The notes: a model not told the origin generated them from the letters alone. 64,000 bases of DNA from Streptomyces tropicalis (GCF_029269835.1 NZ_JARJBB010000005.1:372001-436000); one strand, 5' to 3'. Positions 25,276 to 34,877 are shown, counted from the stretch's first letter. Translations and numbers: made by a program.

Positions 25276-26727
25276 ATGAAGCGAGAAATCTCCGATGTGA
25301 CGCGGTCGAGGCACGGCCGTCCGGTGCACCACTGGCGCCGGGACGTGATCGAACTCGCCGCGCTCTTCACCGCCGTCGCGGTCGCGGACGCGGTGGCGAA
25401 CCTGGTCGGACACGGGCCGGACGGCCCGGCGCTGCTGGTGATCTCGGCGCTGGCGCTGGTCGCGACGGCGGCGTTCCACACCTGGTGGTCACGCCGCCAC
25501 GGACACGCACCTCCGACGCACGATACCGGCGCCCGGCCGGCCGTCGCGTCGCGGCAGCCTGCCGGGCTCCCTTCCGCCTCCGCGGAGCTTCCCGAAGGGG
25601 ACGCGCCGTCCAGTGCGCTGTGGCGGATGCGGACGACGGTGAAGGACGAGCCCGGTTCGCTGGCGGCGCTGTGCGCGGCGCTCGCCGGGCACCGGGTGGA
25701 CATCCTGAGTCTTCAGACGCACCCGCTGGGCGACGGCACGGTGGACGAGTTCCTGCTGCGCGCCCCCGGCACGGTCGAGGGCGGGGACCTCACCCGGGCC
25801 GTGGCGGCGGCGGGCGGTTCCGCCACGTGGACCGAGCGGGCCGACGCGCACGACCTGGTGGACGCCCCCACCCGGGTCCTCGGACTCGCCACGCGGACCG
25901 CCCTGGACCCGGCCGAACTCCCGCTGGCGCTTCGTCACTTGCTGGGCCGGTGCACGATCCGTTCGCTGCCCGGCAGGCTTTCGGGGGGTGCCCGGGACGC
26001 CGACCAGGTGCCGCCCGGGGGGATCCTGGAGGACACCGTGATGCGGCTGCGGGCGCCCGAAGGCGGTGTGATCACCGTGGAGCGGCCGTACCTGCCCTTC
26101 ACGCCGACCGAGTTCGCGCGGGCGAGGGCGCTGGTGGAGCTGGACAGCAGGCTCGGGCCGCGCATCCCCGGCGGCCAGGACGTGCTGACGCTGCCGGAGG
26201 GCGAGGCGATCACCGTGCGCCGGGTCGACACGGGCGATCTCGCGGCGGCCCGCGCGATGCACGAGCGCTGCTCGGACCGGACACTGGCCCAGCGGTACCA
26301 CGGGCCGGCCGGGGACACCGACCGCTATCTCAACCACCTGCTCAGCCCGCGGTTCGGGCGGACGCTCGCGGTGCAGACCGCCTCGGGCCGCGTCGTGGGC
26401 CTCGGCCACCTGCTGTGGGACGGCGACGAGACGGAGGTCGCCCTGCTCGTGGAGGACGCCTGGCAGCGGCGCGGCATCGGCTCCGAACTGCTGGGCCGCC
26501 TGGTGGCCCTGGCCGTCGAGGCGGGGTGCGAGAGCGTCTACGCCGTGACGCAGGCGTCGAACACCGGGATGGTCGCCTCGATGCGCGGCCTGGGCCTTCC
26601 CCTCGACTACCAGGTCGAGGAAGGCACCCTGGTCGTCACCGCCCGCCTGGACGCGACCCCGGTCGCCTCGCGCGTGCCCTACGCCGGGCCTCGGGCGGAG
26701 TTCGAGGACCGCGGCGTACGCGGCTGA
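25276..26727 (+). CDS. Membrane-anchored ACT-domain GNAT acetyltransferase
   Basis: 483 aa. Residues 24-62 form two hydrophobic segments (VIELAALFTAVAVADAVANL; ALLVISALALVATAAF), then a basic loop, an ACT ligand-binding domain at about 115-185 (RTTVKDEPGSLAALCAALAG, VDILSLQTHPLGDG), a second ACT-like stretch at 195-250, and a GNAT domain at about 310-465 with VEDAWQRRGIGSELLGRLVA. Actinobacterial ACT-GNAT proteins of the PatA type acetylate lysines of metabolic enzymes and respond to amino acids; the membrane anchor here is an addition I infer from hydrophobicity. No ribosome-binding site is obvious. Confidence 0.85.
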   Translation: MKREISDVTRSRHGRPVHHWRRDVIELAALFTAVAVADAVANLVGHGPDGPALLVISALALVATAAFHTWWSRRHGHAPPTHDTGARPAVASRQPAGLPSASAELPEGDAPSSALWRMRTTVKDEPGSLAALCAALAGHRVDILSLQTHPLGDGTVDEFLLRAPGTVEGGDLTRAVAAAGGSATWTERADAHDLVDAPTRVLGLATRTALDPAELPLALRHLLGRCTIRSLPGRLSGGARDADQVPPGGILEDTVMRLRAPEGGVITVERPYLPFTPTEFARARALVELDSRLGPRIPGGQDVLTLPEGEAITVRRVDTGDLAAARAMHERCSDRTLAQRYHGPAGDTDRYLNHLLSPRFGRTLAVQTASGRVVGLGHLLWDGDETEVALLVEDAWQRRGIGSELLGRLVALAVEAGCESVYAVTQASNTGMVASMRGLGLPLDYQVEEGTLVVTARLDATPVASRVPYAGPRAEFEDRGVRG

Positions 26728-26830
26728 TCCGAGCGGGCCGGCCACGGCCGGTCCGCGGCACGCCGGCGGCGGGCGGCGGATCGGCGACCGGAAGGCGGAG
26801 AACGGCGGGTCCGTCAACGGGACGCAGGGA

Positions 26831-26873
26831 ACGGGGAACGGCCCGGCGGGATCCCCGCCGGGTCGTTCCCCGT
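26831..26873. terminator. First of two bidirectional terminators
   Basis: 20-bp stem (one G-U pair) with a 3-nt loop, from ACGGGGAACG on the left to CGTTCCCCGT on the right. It lies between convergent genes, 104 bp after the ACT-GNAT stop. Confidence 0.75.
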
Positions 26874-26890
26874 GGCACAGCGCGGCGACC

Positions 26891-26929
26891 GCCGCCCCGG
26901 GCCGCCTGGACAAGGCGGCCCGGGGCGGC
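26891..26929. terminator. Second bidirectional terminator
   Basis: Perfect 17-bp stem GCCGCCCCGGGCCGCCT with its reverse complement and a 5-nt loop GGACA. It begins 10 bp past the stop codon of the minus-strand PLP enzyme gene, so it most likely serves that gene. Confidence 0.78.
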
Positions 26930-26938
26930 CGGGCGGAC

Positions 26939-28147
26939 TCAGCTCAGCGCCTCGTGCAGTCCCACGGGCACCTGCGGGGCGGGGAGCGGCTGCCCGAGGG
27001 CCTGGTCCAGGTCGGCCCACAGGTCCTCGACGTCCTCCAGCCCGACCGACATCCGCAGCAGCCGGTCGCTGACCCCGGCGCCCCGCCGGTCGTCCGCGTC
27101 CACGATGCGGTGACTGATGGAGGCCGGGTGCTGGATGAGCGTGTCGACGCTGCCCAGGCTGACCGCGGGTGTCACCAGCCGGACCCCGGCGATGACCTCG
27201 TGCGGGTCGCCGTGGACCTCGAAGGCGACCATGGCGCCGCCGATGCGCGGGTAGTGGACGCGGGCGACGCGCGGGTCGGCGGCGAGCCGCACGGCCAGGT
27301 CGGCGGCCGTGGCGGAGGCGGCCCGGACCCGCACCGGCAGGGTGGACAGCCCGCGCAGCAGCAGGTAGCCGGCGAGCGGATGCAGCACCCCGCCCGTGGC
27401 GAACCGCACCTGCCGCAGCCGCCCGGCGAACTCCTCGTCGCAGGCCACCACGCCCGCCATCACGTCGCCGTGGCCGCCCAGGTACTTGGTGGCACTGTGC
27501 AGGACGAGGCGGGCGCCGTGCTCAGCCGGACGCTGGAGCACCGGGGTGGCGAAGGTGTTGTCGGCGAGCAGGGGGACCGTGCCGCAGGCGTGGGCGACGG
27601 CGCGCAGGTCCACCTCGGCCAGCGTCGGGTTGGCCGGGGACTCCACCATGACCAGCCCGGTGTCCGGCCGCAGCGCGTCCGCGATCCCCGCCGGGTCGGT
27701 CCAGGTGACCTCGCTGCCGAGCAGGCCCGCGGTGAGCAGGTGGTCGCTGCACCCGTACAGAGGGCGCACCGCCACCACGTGCCGCAGCCCCATGGCGGAC
27801 CGGGCGAGGAGTACGGCGCTCAGGGCGGCCATGCCGCTGGCGAAGGCCACCGCGGCCTCGGTGCCCTCCAGGGTGGCGAGCGCGGTCTCGAAGCGGGCGA
27901 CGGTCGGGTTGCCGAGCCGCCCGTAGACCGGCGGCCCCTGCGGCTCGGCGCCGTCGGCGGCGAACGCATCGATGCGGGCGGCCTCGGCGCGGCTGTCGTA
28001 GGAGGGGTAGGTGGTGGACAGATCGATCGGCGCGGCGTGCAGGCCCTGGCGGGCGAGGTCGTCGCGCCCGGCGTGCACGGCTTCGGTGGCCAGTGCCCGG
28101 GGGGCGGTGCGGTGCGGGTCGTACGCGTGCGTGCTCGCAGAGTCCAT
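26939..28147 (-). CDS. Cys/Met-metabolism PLP enzyme (cystathionine or methionine gamma-lyase family)
   Basis: 402 aa. The PLP-lysine segment is SATKYLGGHGDVMAGVV; upstream are GNPTVARFETALATLEGTEA, ASGMAALSAVLL, VESPANPTL and ADNTFATPVLQ, all diagnostic of the trans-sulfuration family. Residues cannot settle whether it is a cystathionine gamma-lyase, a methionine gamma-lyase or a related enzyme. ATG at 28147. It is divergent from an Lrp/AsnC regulator with only 60 bp between, the classical layout for an amino-acid-responsive catabolic gene. Confidence 0.88.
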   Translation of the reverse strand: MDSASTHAYDPHRTAPRALATEAVHAGRDDLARQGLHAAPIDLSTTYPSYDSRAEAARIDAFAADGAEPQGPPVYGRLGNPTVARFETALATLEGTEAAVAFASGMAALSAVLLARSAMGLRHVVAVRPLYGCSDHLLTAGLLGSEVTWTDPAGIADALRPDTGLVMVESPANPTLAEVDLRAVAHACGTVPLLADNTFATPVLQRPAEHGARLVLHSATKYLGGHGDVMAGVVACDEEFAGRLRQVRFATGGVLHPLAGYLLLRGLSTLPVRVRAASATAADLAVRLAADPRVARVHYPRIGGAMVAFEVHGDPHEVIAGVRLVTPAVSLGSVDTLIQHPASISHRIVDADDRRGAGVSDRLLRMSVGLEDVEDLWADLDQALGQPLPAPQVPVGLHEALS

Positions 28148-28195
28148 GGGCGGAAGGGTGAACACCGCCCGGGGTGTCGCAGCCGGAGACCGTGC

Positions 28196-28207
28196 TACGT
28201 TCGGCCA
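28196..28207 (+). promoter_or_regulatory. lrp-like gene -10 element, predicted leaderless start
   Basis: TACGTT at 28196-28201 ends 6 nt before the ATG and no Shine-Dalgarno sequence is present, so transcription should start at the initiation codon. The whole divergent control region is only 60 bp; any Lrp site must overlap both promoters. Confidence 0.5.
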
Positions 28208-28708
28208 ATGGCTGAATCTGTCGTACTGGATCCGGTGGATCTGCATCTGCTGCGGCTGCTGCAGAACGACGCACGGGCGACCTACCGCGATCTCGCCGCC
28301 CAGATCGGGGTGGCGCCGTCCACCTGTCTGGACCGGGTGACGCGGCTGCGCCGCTCGGGCGTGATCCTCGGCCACCAGTTGCGGCTGGATCCGGCGAAGC
28401 TGGGCCGGGGCCTGCAGGCCCTGCTGTCCGTGCAGGTCAGGCCGCACCGGCGGGAGCTGGTCGGGCCGTTCGTGGAGCGGATCAGGGCGCTGCCGGAGTC
28501 CCTGACCGTCTTCCATCTGACCGGTCCGGACGACTACCTCGTCCATGTGGCGGTCGCGGACATGGCGGATCTGCAGCGGCTGGTGCTGGACGAGTTCACC
28601 TCGCGGCGCGAGGTGGCGCGGGTGGAGACCCGGCTGATCTTCCAGCAGTGGGACTGCGGACCCCTGCTGCCGCACGGCCCGCACACGGCCACGCCCTCGG
28701 CGAAATAG
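28208..28708 (+). CDS. Lrp/AsnC-family transcriptional regulator
   Basis: 166 aa. An N-terminal HTH (LDPVDLHLLRLLQNDARATY, LAAQIGVAPSTCLDRVTRLR) is followed by a RAM ligand-binding domain (RHRRELVGPF-like region, VFHLTGPDDYLVHVAVADMA). Such proteins are octameric regulators that sense amino acids. Divergent from the Cys/Met PLP-enzyme gene, which is its probable target and suggests methionine or a related amino acid as effector. The C-terminal 15 residues are an unstructured extension. Confidence 0.92.
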   Translation: MAESVVLDPVDLHLLRLLQNDARATYRDLAAQIGVAPSTCLDRVTRLRRSGVILGHQLRLDPAKLGRGLQALLSVQVRPHRRELVGPFVERIRALPESLTVFHLTGPDDYLVHVAVADMADLQRLVLDEFTSRREVARVETRLIFQQWDCGPLLPHGPHTATPSAK

Positions 28709-28778
28709 GGCCGCCGACAGGTCCGGACCGGGAAAACCCTACTGACGCGAACCCGGTCCCCGTACGAGGATGGGCCGC

Positions 28779-30470
28779 ATGTCTGACACCAAGAGTCTGC
28801 TGCCCCGTCAGGTCGCCGACGCCTACGTCGACGCTCTCGTCGCCCTCGACCCCGTCACCGGCACGTTCCTCGGCGTGCGGGAGAGCCACAGCCGGCTGCC
28901 CGACCTCTCCCCCAGGGGCCAGGAGGCGCTGGCCGAGCTGGCCCGCACGACCCTCGCCCGCCTCGACGAGGCCGAGCGGCGGCCCGGCGCGGACCGCGAC
29001 GTCGAGCGCCGGTGCGCCCGGCTGCTGCGCGAGCGGCTGACCGCGGAGCTCGCGGTCCACGAGGCCGAGGAGGGCCTGCGCTCGGTGGGCAACATGGGCA
29101 CCCCGGCGCACCACGTGCGCGAGGTGTTCACGGTGACGCCGACCGGGACCGACGAGGACTGGGCGGCGGTCCTCGAGCGGCTGCGCGCCGTGCCGGGCGC
29201 CCTGGCGGGCTACCGCGAGTCCCTCGCCCTCGGCCTGGAGCGCAAGCTGCACGCCGGGCCCCGACCGACGGCCACCTTCGTCACGCAGCTCACCGAGTGG
29301 TCGGACACCGACGGCAAGGGCCTCGGCTGGTTCGAGGACTTCGCCTCCGCGGGACCGGCGTCGCTGCGCACGGAGCTGGACGAGGCGGCGCGGGCCGCCA
29401 CGGCGGCCGTCGTGGAGCTGCGGGACTGGATGCGCGACGTGTACGCGCCGGCCGTCGAGGCCGCGCCGAACACCGTGGGCCGCGACCGGTACGCGCGCCT
29501 GTCGCGCTACTTCAACGGCACCGACCTGGACCTGGACGAGGCGTACGCCTACGGCTGGTCGGAGTTCCACCGCATCCTCGGCGAGATGCGGCAGGAGGCG
29601 GAGAAGATCCTGCCCGGCGCCGCCACACCATGGGTGGCCCTCGCGCACCTCGACGAGCACGGCACGCACATCGAGGGGGTCGACGAGGTCCGCCAGTGGC
29701 TGCAGGACCTCATGGACCGGGCCATCGCCGACCTGGACGGCACGCACTTCGAACTCGCCGAGCGGGTGCGGAAGGTGGAGTCGCGCATCGCGCCGCCCGG
29801 CAGCGCCGCCGCGCCGTACTACACCCAGCCGTCGGAGGACTTCTCGCGCCCCGGCCGCACCTGGCTGCCGACCATGGGCCAGACCCGCTTCCCGGTCTAC
29901 GACCTGGTCTCGACCTGGTACCACGAGGGCGTGCCGGGCCACCACCTCCAGCTCGCGCAGTGGGCGCACGTGGCACAGGACCTCTCCCGCTACCAGGCCA
30001 CCGTCGGCATGGTGAGCGCCAACGCGGAGGGCTGGGCGCTCTACGCGGAGCGCCTGATGGACGAACTCGGCTTCCTCACCGACCCGGAGCACCGCCTCGG
30101 CTACCTGGACGCCCAGATGATGCGGGCCGCCCGGGTCATCGTCGACATCGGCATGCACCTGGAGCTGGAGATCCCGGCCGACTCCCCCTTCCACCCGGGC
30201 GAGCGCTGGACGCCCGAGCTGGCCCAGGAGTTCTTCGGCGCGCACAGCAGCCGTCCGGCGGACTTCGTGGAGAGCGAGCTGACCCGCTACCTCACCATCC
30301 CGGGCCAGGCCATCGGCTACAAGCTCGGCGAGCGCGCCTGGCTGCTGGGCCGCGAGCGGGCCCGCCGGAACCGCGGCGCCTCCTTCGACCTCAAGACCTG
30401 GCACATGGCAGCCCTGTCCCAGGGCTCCCTCGGCCTGGACGACCTGGTCGACGAGCTGGCAGCACTCTGA
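28779..30470 (+). CDS. DUF885 family protein, putative metallopeptidase
   Basis: 563 aa, soluble, no signal peptide. The key motif WYHEGVPGHHLQ starts with His382-Glu383 and resembles the HExxH-type zinc site of the DUF885 family; EGWALYAERLMDELGF downstream offers the third ligand region, and PGQAIGYKLGE is another family block. Most members are annotated only as DUF885; some are thought to be carboxypeptidase-like. ATG at 28779 (MSDTKSLLP) chosen; an ATG 9 nt earlier is in frame. A strong bidirectional hairpin follows. Confidence 0.88.
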   Translation: MSDTKSLLPRQVADAYVDALVALDPVTGTFLGVRESHSRLPDLSPRGQEALAELARTTLARLDEAERRPGADRDVERRCARLLRERLTAELAVHEAEEGLRSVGNMGTPAHHVREVFTVTPTGTDEDWAAVLERLRAVPGALAGYRESLALGLERKLHAGPRPTATFVTQLTEWSDTDGKGLGWFEDFASAGPASLRTELDEAARAATAAVVELRDWMRDVYAPAVEAAPNTVGRDRYARLSRYFNGTDLDLDEAYAYGWSEFHRILGEMRQEAEKILPGAATPWVALAHLDEHGTHIEGVDEVRQWLQDLMDRAIADLDGTHFELAERVRKVESRIAPPGSAAAPYYTQPSEDFSRPGRTWLPTMGQTRFPVYDLVSTWYHEGVPGHHLQLAQWAHVAQDLSRYQATVGMVSANAEGWALYAERLMDELGFLTDPEHRLGYLDAQMMRAARVIVDIGMHLELEIPADSPFHPGERWTPELAQEFFGAHSSRPADFVESELTRYLTIPGQAIGYKLGERAWLLGRERARRNRGASFDLKTWHMAALSQGSLGLDDLVDELAAL

Positions 30471-30478
30471 GGGAGCCA

Positions 30479-30503
30479 GGGCGGCCGGCCCTGCCGGCCG
30501 CCC
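30479..30503. terminator. Bidirectional terminator between DUF885 and sbcC genes
   Basis: Perfect 10-bp stem GGGCGGCCGG / CCGGCCGCCC with a 5-nt loop, 8 bp after the DUF885 stop and 75 bp after the convergent sbcC stop. Confidence 0.7.
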
Positions 30504-30577
30504 CGTGCCCGCCGTGGCCGCCCTTCGGGCGAGGCCGATCCTTCTGTCTGCCTCGGCGCCGCCCCCGCGAAGCCGCG

Positions 30578-33559
30578 TCAGACACCCCGCTGCCGCAGCG
30601 TCGACCCCGCTCTCCCCTTCACGACCTCCAGTTGTGCGTGGATGCGGCGGCGCAGGTCGGCGACGTGGCTGACGATGCCGACGCTGCGGTCGCGTTCGCG
30701 CAGGGAGTCGAGGACGTCGAGGACCTCGTCGAGGGTCTGGTCGTCGAGGCTGCCGAAGCCCTCGTCGATGAAGAGGGTGTCCAGTCCCGCTCCCCCGCTC
30801 TCGTCGGTGACGACGTCGGCGAGGCCGAGGGCGAGGGCGAGGGAGGCGAAGAACGTCTCGCCACCGGAGAGCGTCGCGGTGTCCCGCTCCCGGCCGGTCC
30901 AGGCGTCGACGACGTGGAGTCCGAGTCCGCTGCGGCCGCGTCCGGTCCGGTCGTCGGAGTGGACCAGGGTGTAGCGGCCGGAGGACATGCGCTGCAGCCG
31001 TACGCTCGCGGCGGCGGCCACCTGCTCCAGGCGCGCGGCGAGGACGTAGGACTCCAGGCGCATTCTGCGCTCGTTGTCGGCGGCGGTGCCAGCGGCGAGG
31101 GAGGCGAGGCGGGCCACGCGGTCGTGTTCCTCGCGGAGCGGGCCCTGCCGGCGGGTCGCCTCGGCCGCCCGGGCGGAGAGCCGGTCGAGCGCGGTGCAGC
31201 GCCGGTCGGCGGCGTCCCGGGCGGAGGCCGCGTCGCGGGCGTGCCGGGCGGCCGCCGCCGCGGCGGCTTCGGCCGTGGCCGGGTCGGCGGGCGGCTGCGC
31301 GGCCGCGGCGGCGGTTTCGGCCTCCGCGAGCACGGTACGGACGGCGGTCTCCTCCGACTGCCAGGCGTCCAGGCGCCGTTGGAGCTCGCGGTGGGCGGTG
31401 TCGTCGAGAAGGGCGGCGGCGGCCTGCCGCGGGGTGTCGAAGCCGGCCCGGAAGGCGGCCTCGGCCAGCCGGCCGTCGGCGTCCTTGAGCCGCGCGGCGC
31501 TCTCCTCGGCGGCCCGTGCGGCGTCGGCCGCGTCGGTGAGCAGTGCCGTGGTCCGCTCCAGGTGGGCGGCGCGCGCCGCGACGGTGCCGGCGTCGCCGCG
31601 GGCCCGGGCGAGCTGCTCCTCGAGTGCGGTCTGCTCCCGGTCCAGGGCGTCGCGGCGGGTGTGCCGGGACGCCGCCCGGACCTCGGCGCGGCGGCGGTCG
31701 GCGAGGCGCCGCTCGTGCTCCTGCTCGGCGGCGCGCAGTTCCTCGCGGGCCGGGTGCAGCGCGGCGGCGTCCCGGCGGGCCGCGGTGCACAGCCGGTCCA
31801 GTTCGGCCGCCTCCTCGGCGAGCCGGTCGGTGGGGGCGTCGCCCGCCTCGGCGGTCGCGGCGGCGAGGGCTTCACGGACCGTGCCGAGGCGGCCCTCGTC
31901 CTCCGCGCGCTGCTCGTCGGCACGTTGGTGGGCGGCGAGGGCGCTCTCCTCCGCGTCGCGGTCGACGTGTCCTGCGGCCCGGCGGGCGGGGGCGGGGTGG
32001 TCGGCGGAGCCGCAGACGGCGCACGGGGCACCGTCGGTGAGGTGGGCGGCGAGTTCGGCGGCGATGCCGGCCAGCCGCTGCTCCTTCAGCTCCAGCCAGT
32101 GCCCCTTCGCCGCGAGCGCGTGCTCGCCGGACGCGCGGGCGCGGGCGTGCGCGTCGTCGGCGTCGCGGGTCAGCCGGTCGCGCCGCCGGGCGGCCGTCAG
32201 CCGCGCCTGCGCCGGTTCGCGGCGCGCGGCGAGCTGTTCGGCCCGGGCGGCCGCGTCCTGGGCGGACTCGATCCGCTCCTGCAGTCCGGCCCGGGTGGAC
32301 TCCCAGCCGGCGAGCCAGGCTTCGGCCTCCTCGAGCGCCTCGGCGTCGGCGCGTTCCTGCCGGTCGGCGTCGGCCCGCTCGTCGTGGAGGCCGGCAAGGC
32401 GCTGTTCGGCGCGGCGGGCCGCGTCCAGTCCGCCGAGCTCCTCGGCGGCCCTGCGGGCGGCGGCGGCGAGGCCTGCGGCGCCCTCGCCGGCGTACCTCTC
32501 CGGGAGCAGGTCGCGCACCCGGGCCTCGGCGTCGGTCGCACGCCGGTGTGCGGTCTCGGCGCTGTCCCGCAGCTCCAGGGCCGGGGCCACGGTCTGGGCC
32601 TTGCGGCCCCGCTCCATCCGGGTCTCGTCCTCGCGGTGCGCACCGGCCCGCTCCGCCAGGCGTGCGGCGCGCTCCCGGGCCTCGGCGAACCGCCTTTGCA
32701 GCCGGACTCGTTCGCGGACGGACTCCAGACCGTGCTCGGCGTCCGCGTGCGCGCGCTCGGCGGTCTCCAGGCGGATGCGGGCGACGGCCAGCTGTTCGCG
32801 GGCGGTGCTGCGGGCGACAGCGGCGGCGGTGAGCACGGCGTCCGCCAGGCCCGGTTCGCCCGGTGTCAGGTCGGGCAGGTCCATGCCGCCGTCCGCGGCC
32901 TGCTGCATGCGGTGCGCATCGGCGAGCAGCGCGGCGTCCTCCTCGCGCACCCGGGCCTCGGTGGCGCGGCGGCGCTCGGCGAGGTGCTTCTCCACCTCGG
33001 CGAAGCGGTGGGTGTCGAAGAGCCGGCCGAGGAGCCGGCCGCGCGCCTCGGCGTCGGCGCGCAGGAAGCGGGCGAAGTCGCCCTGCGGCAGCAGGACGAC
33101 CTGGCAGAACTGCTCGCGGCTCATCCCGAGCAGGTGGGTGATCTCCTCGCCGATCTCCTGGTGGGAGCGGCTGAGGTCCTTCCAGGTGCCGCTCGCCGGG
33201 TCGTGGGCGCGCAGCAGGCTGACGGCCTTCTCGACGGTCGTGCCGGTGCCGCGCTTCTTGGGGCGCTCCCAGGGCGGCCGCCGGGTCAGCTCCAGCCGGC
33301 GTCCGGCGACGGTCAGCTCGAGGACGACCTCGGTGGGGGTGGCCGGCGGGGCGTGGTCGCTGCGCAGGGTCATGCCCTGGCGGGCGCCCGGGACCGCGCC
33401 GTAGAGGGCGTAGCACACGGCGTCGAGCACGGAGGTCTTGCCGGCGCCGGTCGGTCCGTGCAGCAGGAAGAGGCCCGCGGCGGACAGGGCGTCGAAGTCC
33501 ACGCTCCGGTGGTCGCCGAAGGGGCCGAAGGCGGTGATCTGCAGGCGGTGCAGTCTCAA
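30578..33559 (-). CDS. sbcC: Nuclease SbcCD subunit C (Rad50-like ATPase)
   Basis: 993 aa SMC-like ATPase. Walker A GPTGAGKTSVLDAV is near residue 37. A long Ala/Arg/Glu-rich coiled coil is interrupted by the zinc hook CAVC, and the C-terminal half carries LSGGETFFASLALALGLADV (signature) and LFIDEGFGSLDDQTLDEVL (Walker B and D-loop). With SbcD it cuts hairpins and DNA ends. The TTG at 33559 overlaps the sbcD stop as TTGA and gives MRLHRLQITAFGPFG, the expected N-terminus, so the two subunits are translationally coupled. Confidence 0.95.
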   Translation of the reverse strand: MRLHRLQITAFGPFGDHRSVDFDALSAAGLFLLHGPTGAGKTSVLDAVCYALYGAVPGARQGMTLRSDHAPPATPTEVVLELTVAGRRLELTRRPPWERPKKRGTGTTVEKAVSLLRAHDPASGTWKDLSRSHQEIGEEITHLLGMSREQFCQVVLLPQGDFARFLRADAEARGRLLGRLFDTHRFAEVEKHLAERRRATEARVREEDAALLADAHRMQQAADGGMDLPDLTPGEPGLADAVLTAAAVARSTAREQLAVARIRLETAERAHADAEHGLESVRERVRLQRRFAEARERAARLAERAGAHREDETRMERGRKAQTVAPALELRDSAETAHRRATDAEARVRDLLPERYAGEGAAGLAAAARRAAEELGGLDAARRAEQRLAGLHDERADADRQERADAEALEEAEAWLAGWESTRAGLQERIESAQDAAARAEQLAARREPAQARLTAARRRDRLTRDADDAHARARASGEHALAAKGHWLELKEQRLAGIAAELAAHLTDGAPCAVCGSADHPAPARRAAGHVDRDAEESALAAHQRADEQRAEDEGRLGTVREALAAATAEAGDAPTDRLAEEAAELDRLCTAARRDAAALHPAREELRAAEQEHERRLADRRRAEVRAASRHTRRDALDREQTALEEQLARARGDAGTVAARAAHLERTTALLTDAADAARAAEESAARLKDADGRLAEAAFRAGFDTPRQAAAALLDDTAHRELQRRLDAWQSEETAVRTVLAEAETAAAAAQPPADPATAEAAAAAAARHARDAASARDAADRRCTALDRLSARAAEATRRQGPLREEHDRVARLASLAAGTAADNERRMRLESYVLAARLEQVAAAASVRLQRMSSGRYTLVHSDDRTGRGRSGLGLHVVDAWTGRERDTATLSGGETFFASLALALGLADVVTDESGGAGLDTLFIDEGFGSLDDQTLDEVLDVLDSLRERDRSVGIVSHVADLRRRIHAQLEVVKGRAGSTLRQRGV

Positions 33560-34719
33560 CGGGCCGCCTCCCGGACCGTGGCGCCCGCGCGCACCGCGTC
33601 GAACGCGTCGCGCAGTACGGCCCGTTCGTCCTCGGCGGGGCCGGCGCCGCGGACGTGCGCGACGAAGTCCTCGGCGATCTCCTGGTCGCTGCGGCCGGCG
33701 AGGCGGCGGGCGTAGGACACCTGCGGGTCCTGCGGGGCGCGCTCGGGGTCGAAGAGGAGGCTGAGGGTGTGCGGGAAACTCTCGGTGAGCCGGGCCATGG
33801 GGTCGGCCGGGCGCACCGGGTCGGTGAGGGTGGCCTCGACCCACGCGTCCTCGTGGGCGGCGAGGTCGGGTGCGGCGAGCAGGTCCTCCAGGCGGCCCCG
33901 GATGCGGGCGAGCGGGCGGGGGACGGGGCAGTCGACGCGTTCGGCGGTGACGGCGCCGTCGGCGCCGAGGTCCACCAGCCACATGCTCTTGCGGTGGGCT
34001 GCCTCGGAGAAGGAGTACGCCAGCGGGGAACCGGAGTAGCGCACGCGCTCGGTGATGGTCTGGCAGCCGTGGAGGTGGCCGAGGGCCGCGTAGTCGACGC
34101 CGTCGAAGACACCCGCGGGGACCGCGGCGACACCGCCGACGGTGATGTCGCGCTCGCTGTCGCTGGCCCGGCCGCCGGTGACGAAGGCGTGCGCGAGGAC
34201 GACGGAGCGGGTGCCCGGCGGCCGGCCGGCGAGGTCGGCGCGGACCCGGTCCATGGCGGCGGCGAGCACGGTCTCGTGGGCGGGCTTGTCCACGCCGAAC
34301 GCGTCCCTGACGAGGGCCGGTTCGAGATAGGGCAGTCCGTAGAGGGCCACGTCCCCGTGGGCGTCGCGCAGGACCACCGGGGCGGCGACCCCCGAGGGCT
34401 CGGTCCGCAGGTGTATCCCGGCGCGGTCGATGAGCCCTGCGCCGACGCCGAGGCGGCGGGCGGAGTCGTGGTTGCCGGAGATCATCACCGTGGGTACGCC
34501 GAGGCCGGCGAGGCGGTGCAGGGCGTCGTCGAAGAGCTCGACGGCGGCGAGCGGGGGCACCGCGCGGTCGTACACGTCCCCGGAGACGAGTACGGCGTCG
34601 ACGGCGCGCTCACGCACGGTGGCGACGAGGTGCGCGATGAACTCGGCCTGGGCGCCGAGCAGGTCCACCCGGTGGAACGCCCGGCCCAGATGCCAGTCGG
34701 AAGTGTGCAGCAGCCTCAT
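33556..34719 (-). CDS. sbcD: Nuclease SbcCD subunit D (Mre11-like)
   Basis: 387 aa calcineurin-like phosphoesterase. All metal-binding motifs are present in order: DWHLGR (8-13), GDVYDRA (about 47-53), GNHDS (about 82-86) and GHLHG (about 215). Together with SbcC it forms the ATP-dependent exo/endonuclease that opens DNA hairpins and processes double-strand breaks. ATG start. A -10-like TAGTCT lies about 15 nt upstream on the minus strand (34734-34729), a plausible promoter for sbcD-sbcC. Confidence 0.95.
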   Translation of the reverse strand: MRLLHTSDWHLGRAFHRVDLLGAQAEFIAHLVATVRERAVDAVLVSGDVYDRAVPPLAAVELFDDALHRLAGLGVPTVMISGNHDSARRLGVGAGLIDRAGIHLRTEPSGVAAPVVLRDAHGDVALYGLPYLEPALVRDAFGVDKPAHETVLAAAMDRVRADLAGRPPGTRSVVLAHAFVTGGRASDSERDITVGGVAAVPAGVFDGVDYAALGHLHGCQTITERVRYSGSPLAYSFSEAAHRKSMWLVDLGADGAVTAERVDCPVPRPLARIRGRLEDLLAAPDLAAHEDAWVEATLTDPVRPADPMARLTESFPHTLSLLFDPERAPQDPQVSYARRLAGRSDQEIAEDFVAHVRGAGPAEDERAVLRDAFDAVRAGATVREAAR

Positions 34720-34877
34720 GATCCCCGAAGACTAACCGGCGGGTCCGACATCACGGGCGGTTGCTCCCGTATCGGCCGCCATACCGTGCCCCGTACGGCA
34801 ATTGCGTCCGCTTCTGCCCGAAAAGTCACCCGCGCCGATCCCTCGACGCCCCGGGCCCGGCGCCCCCGCCCCGCGTG

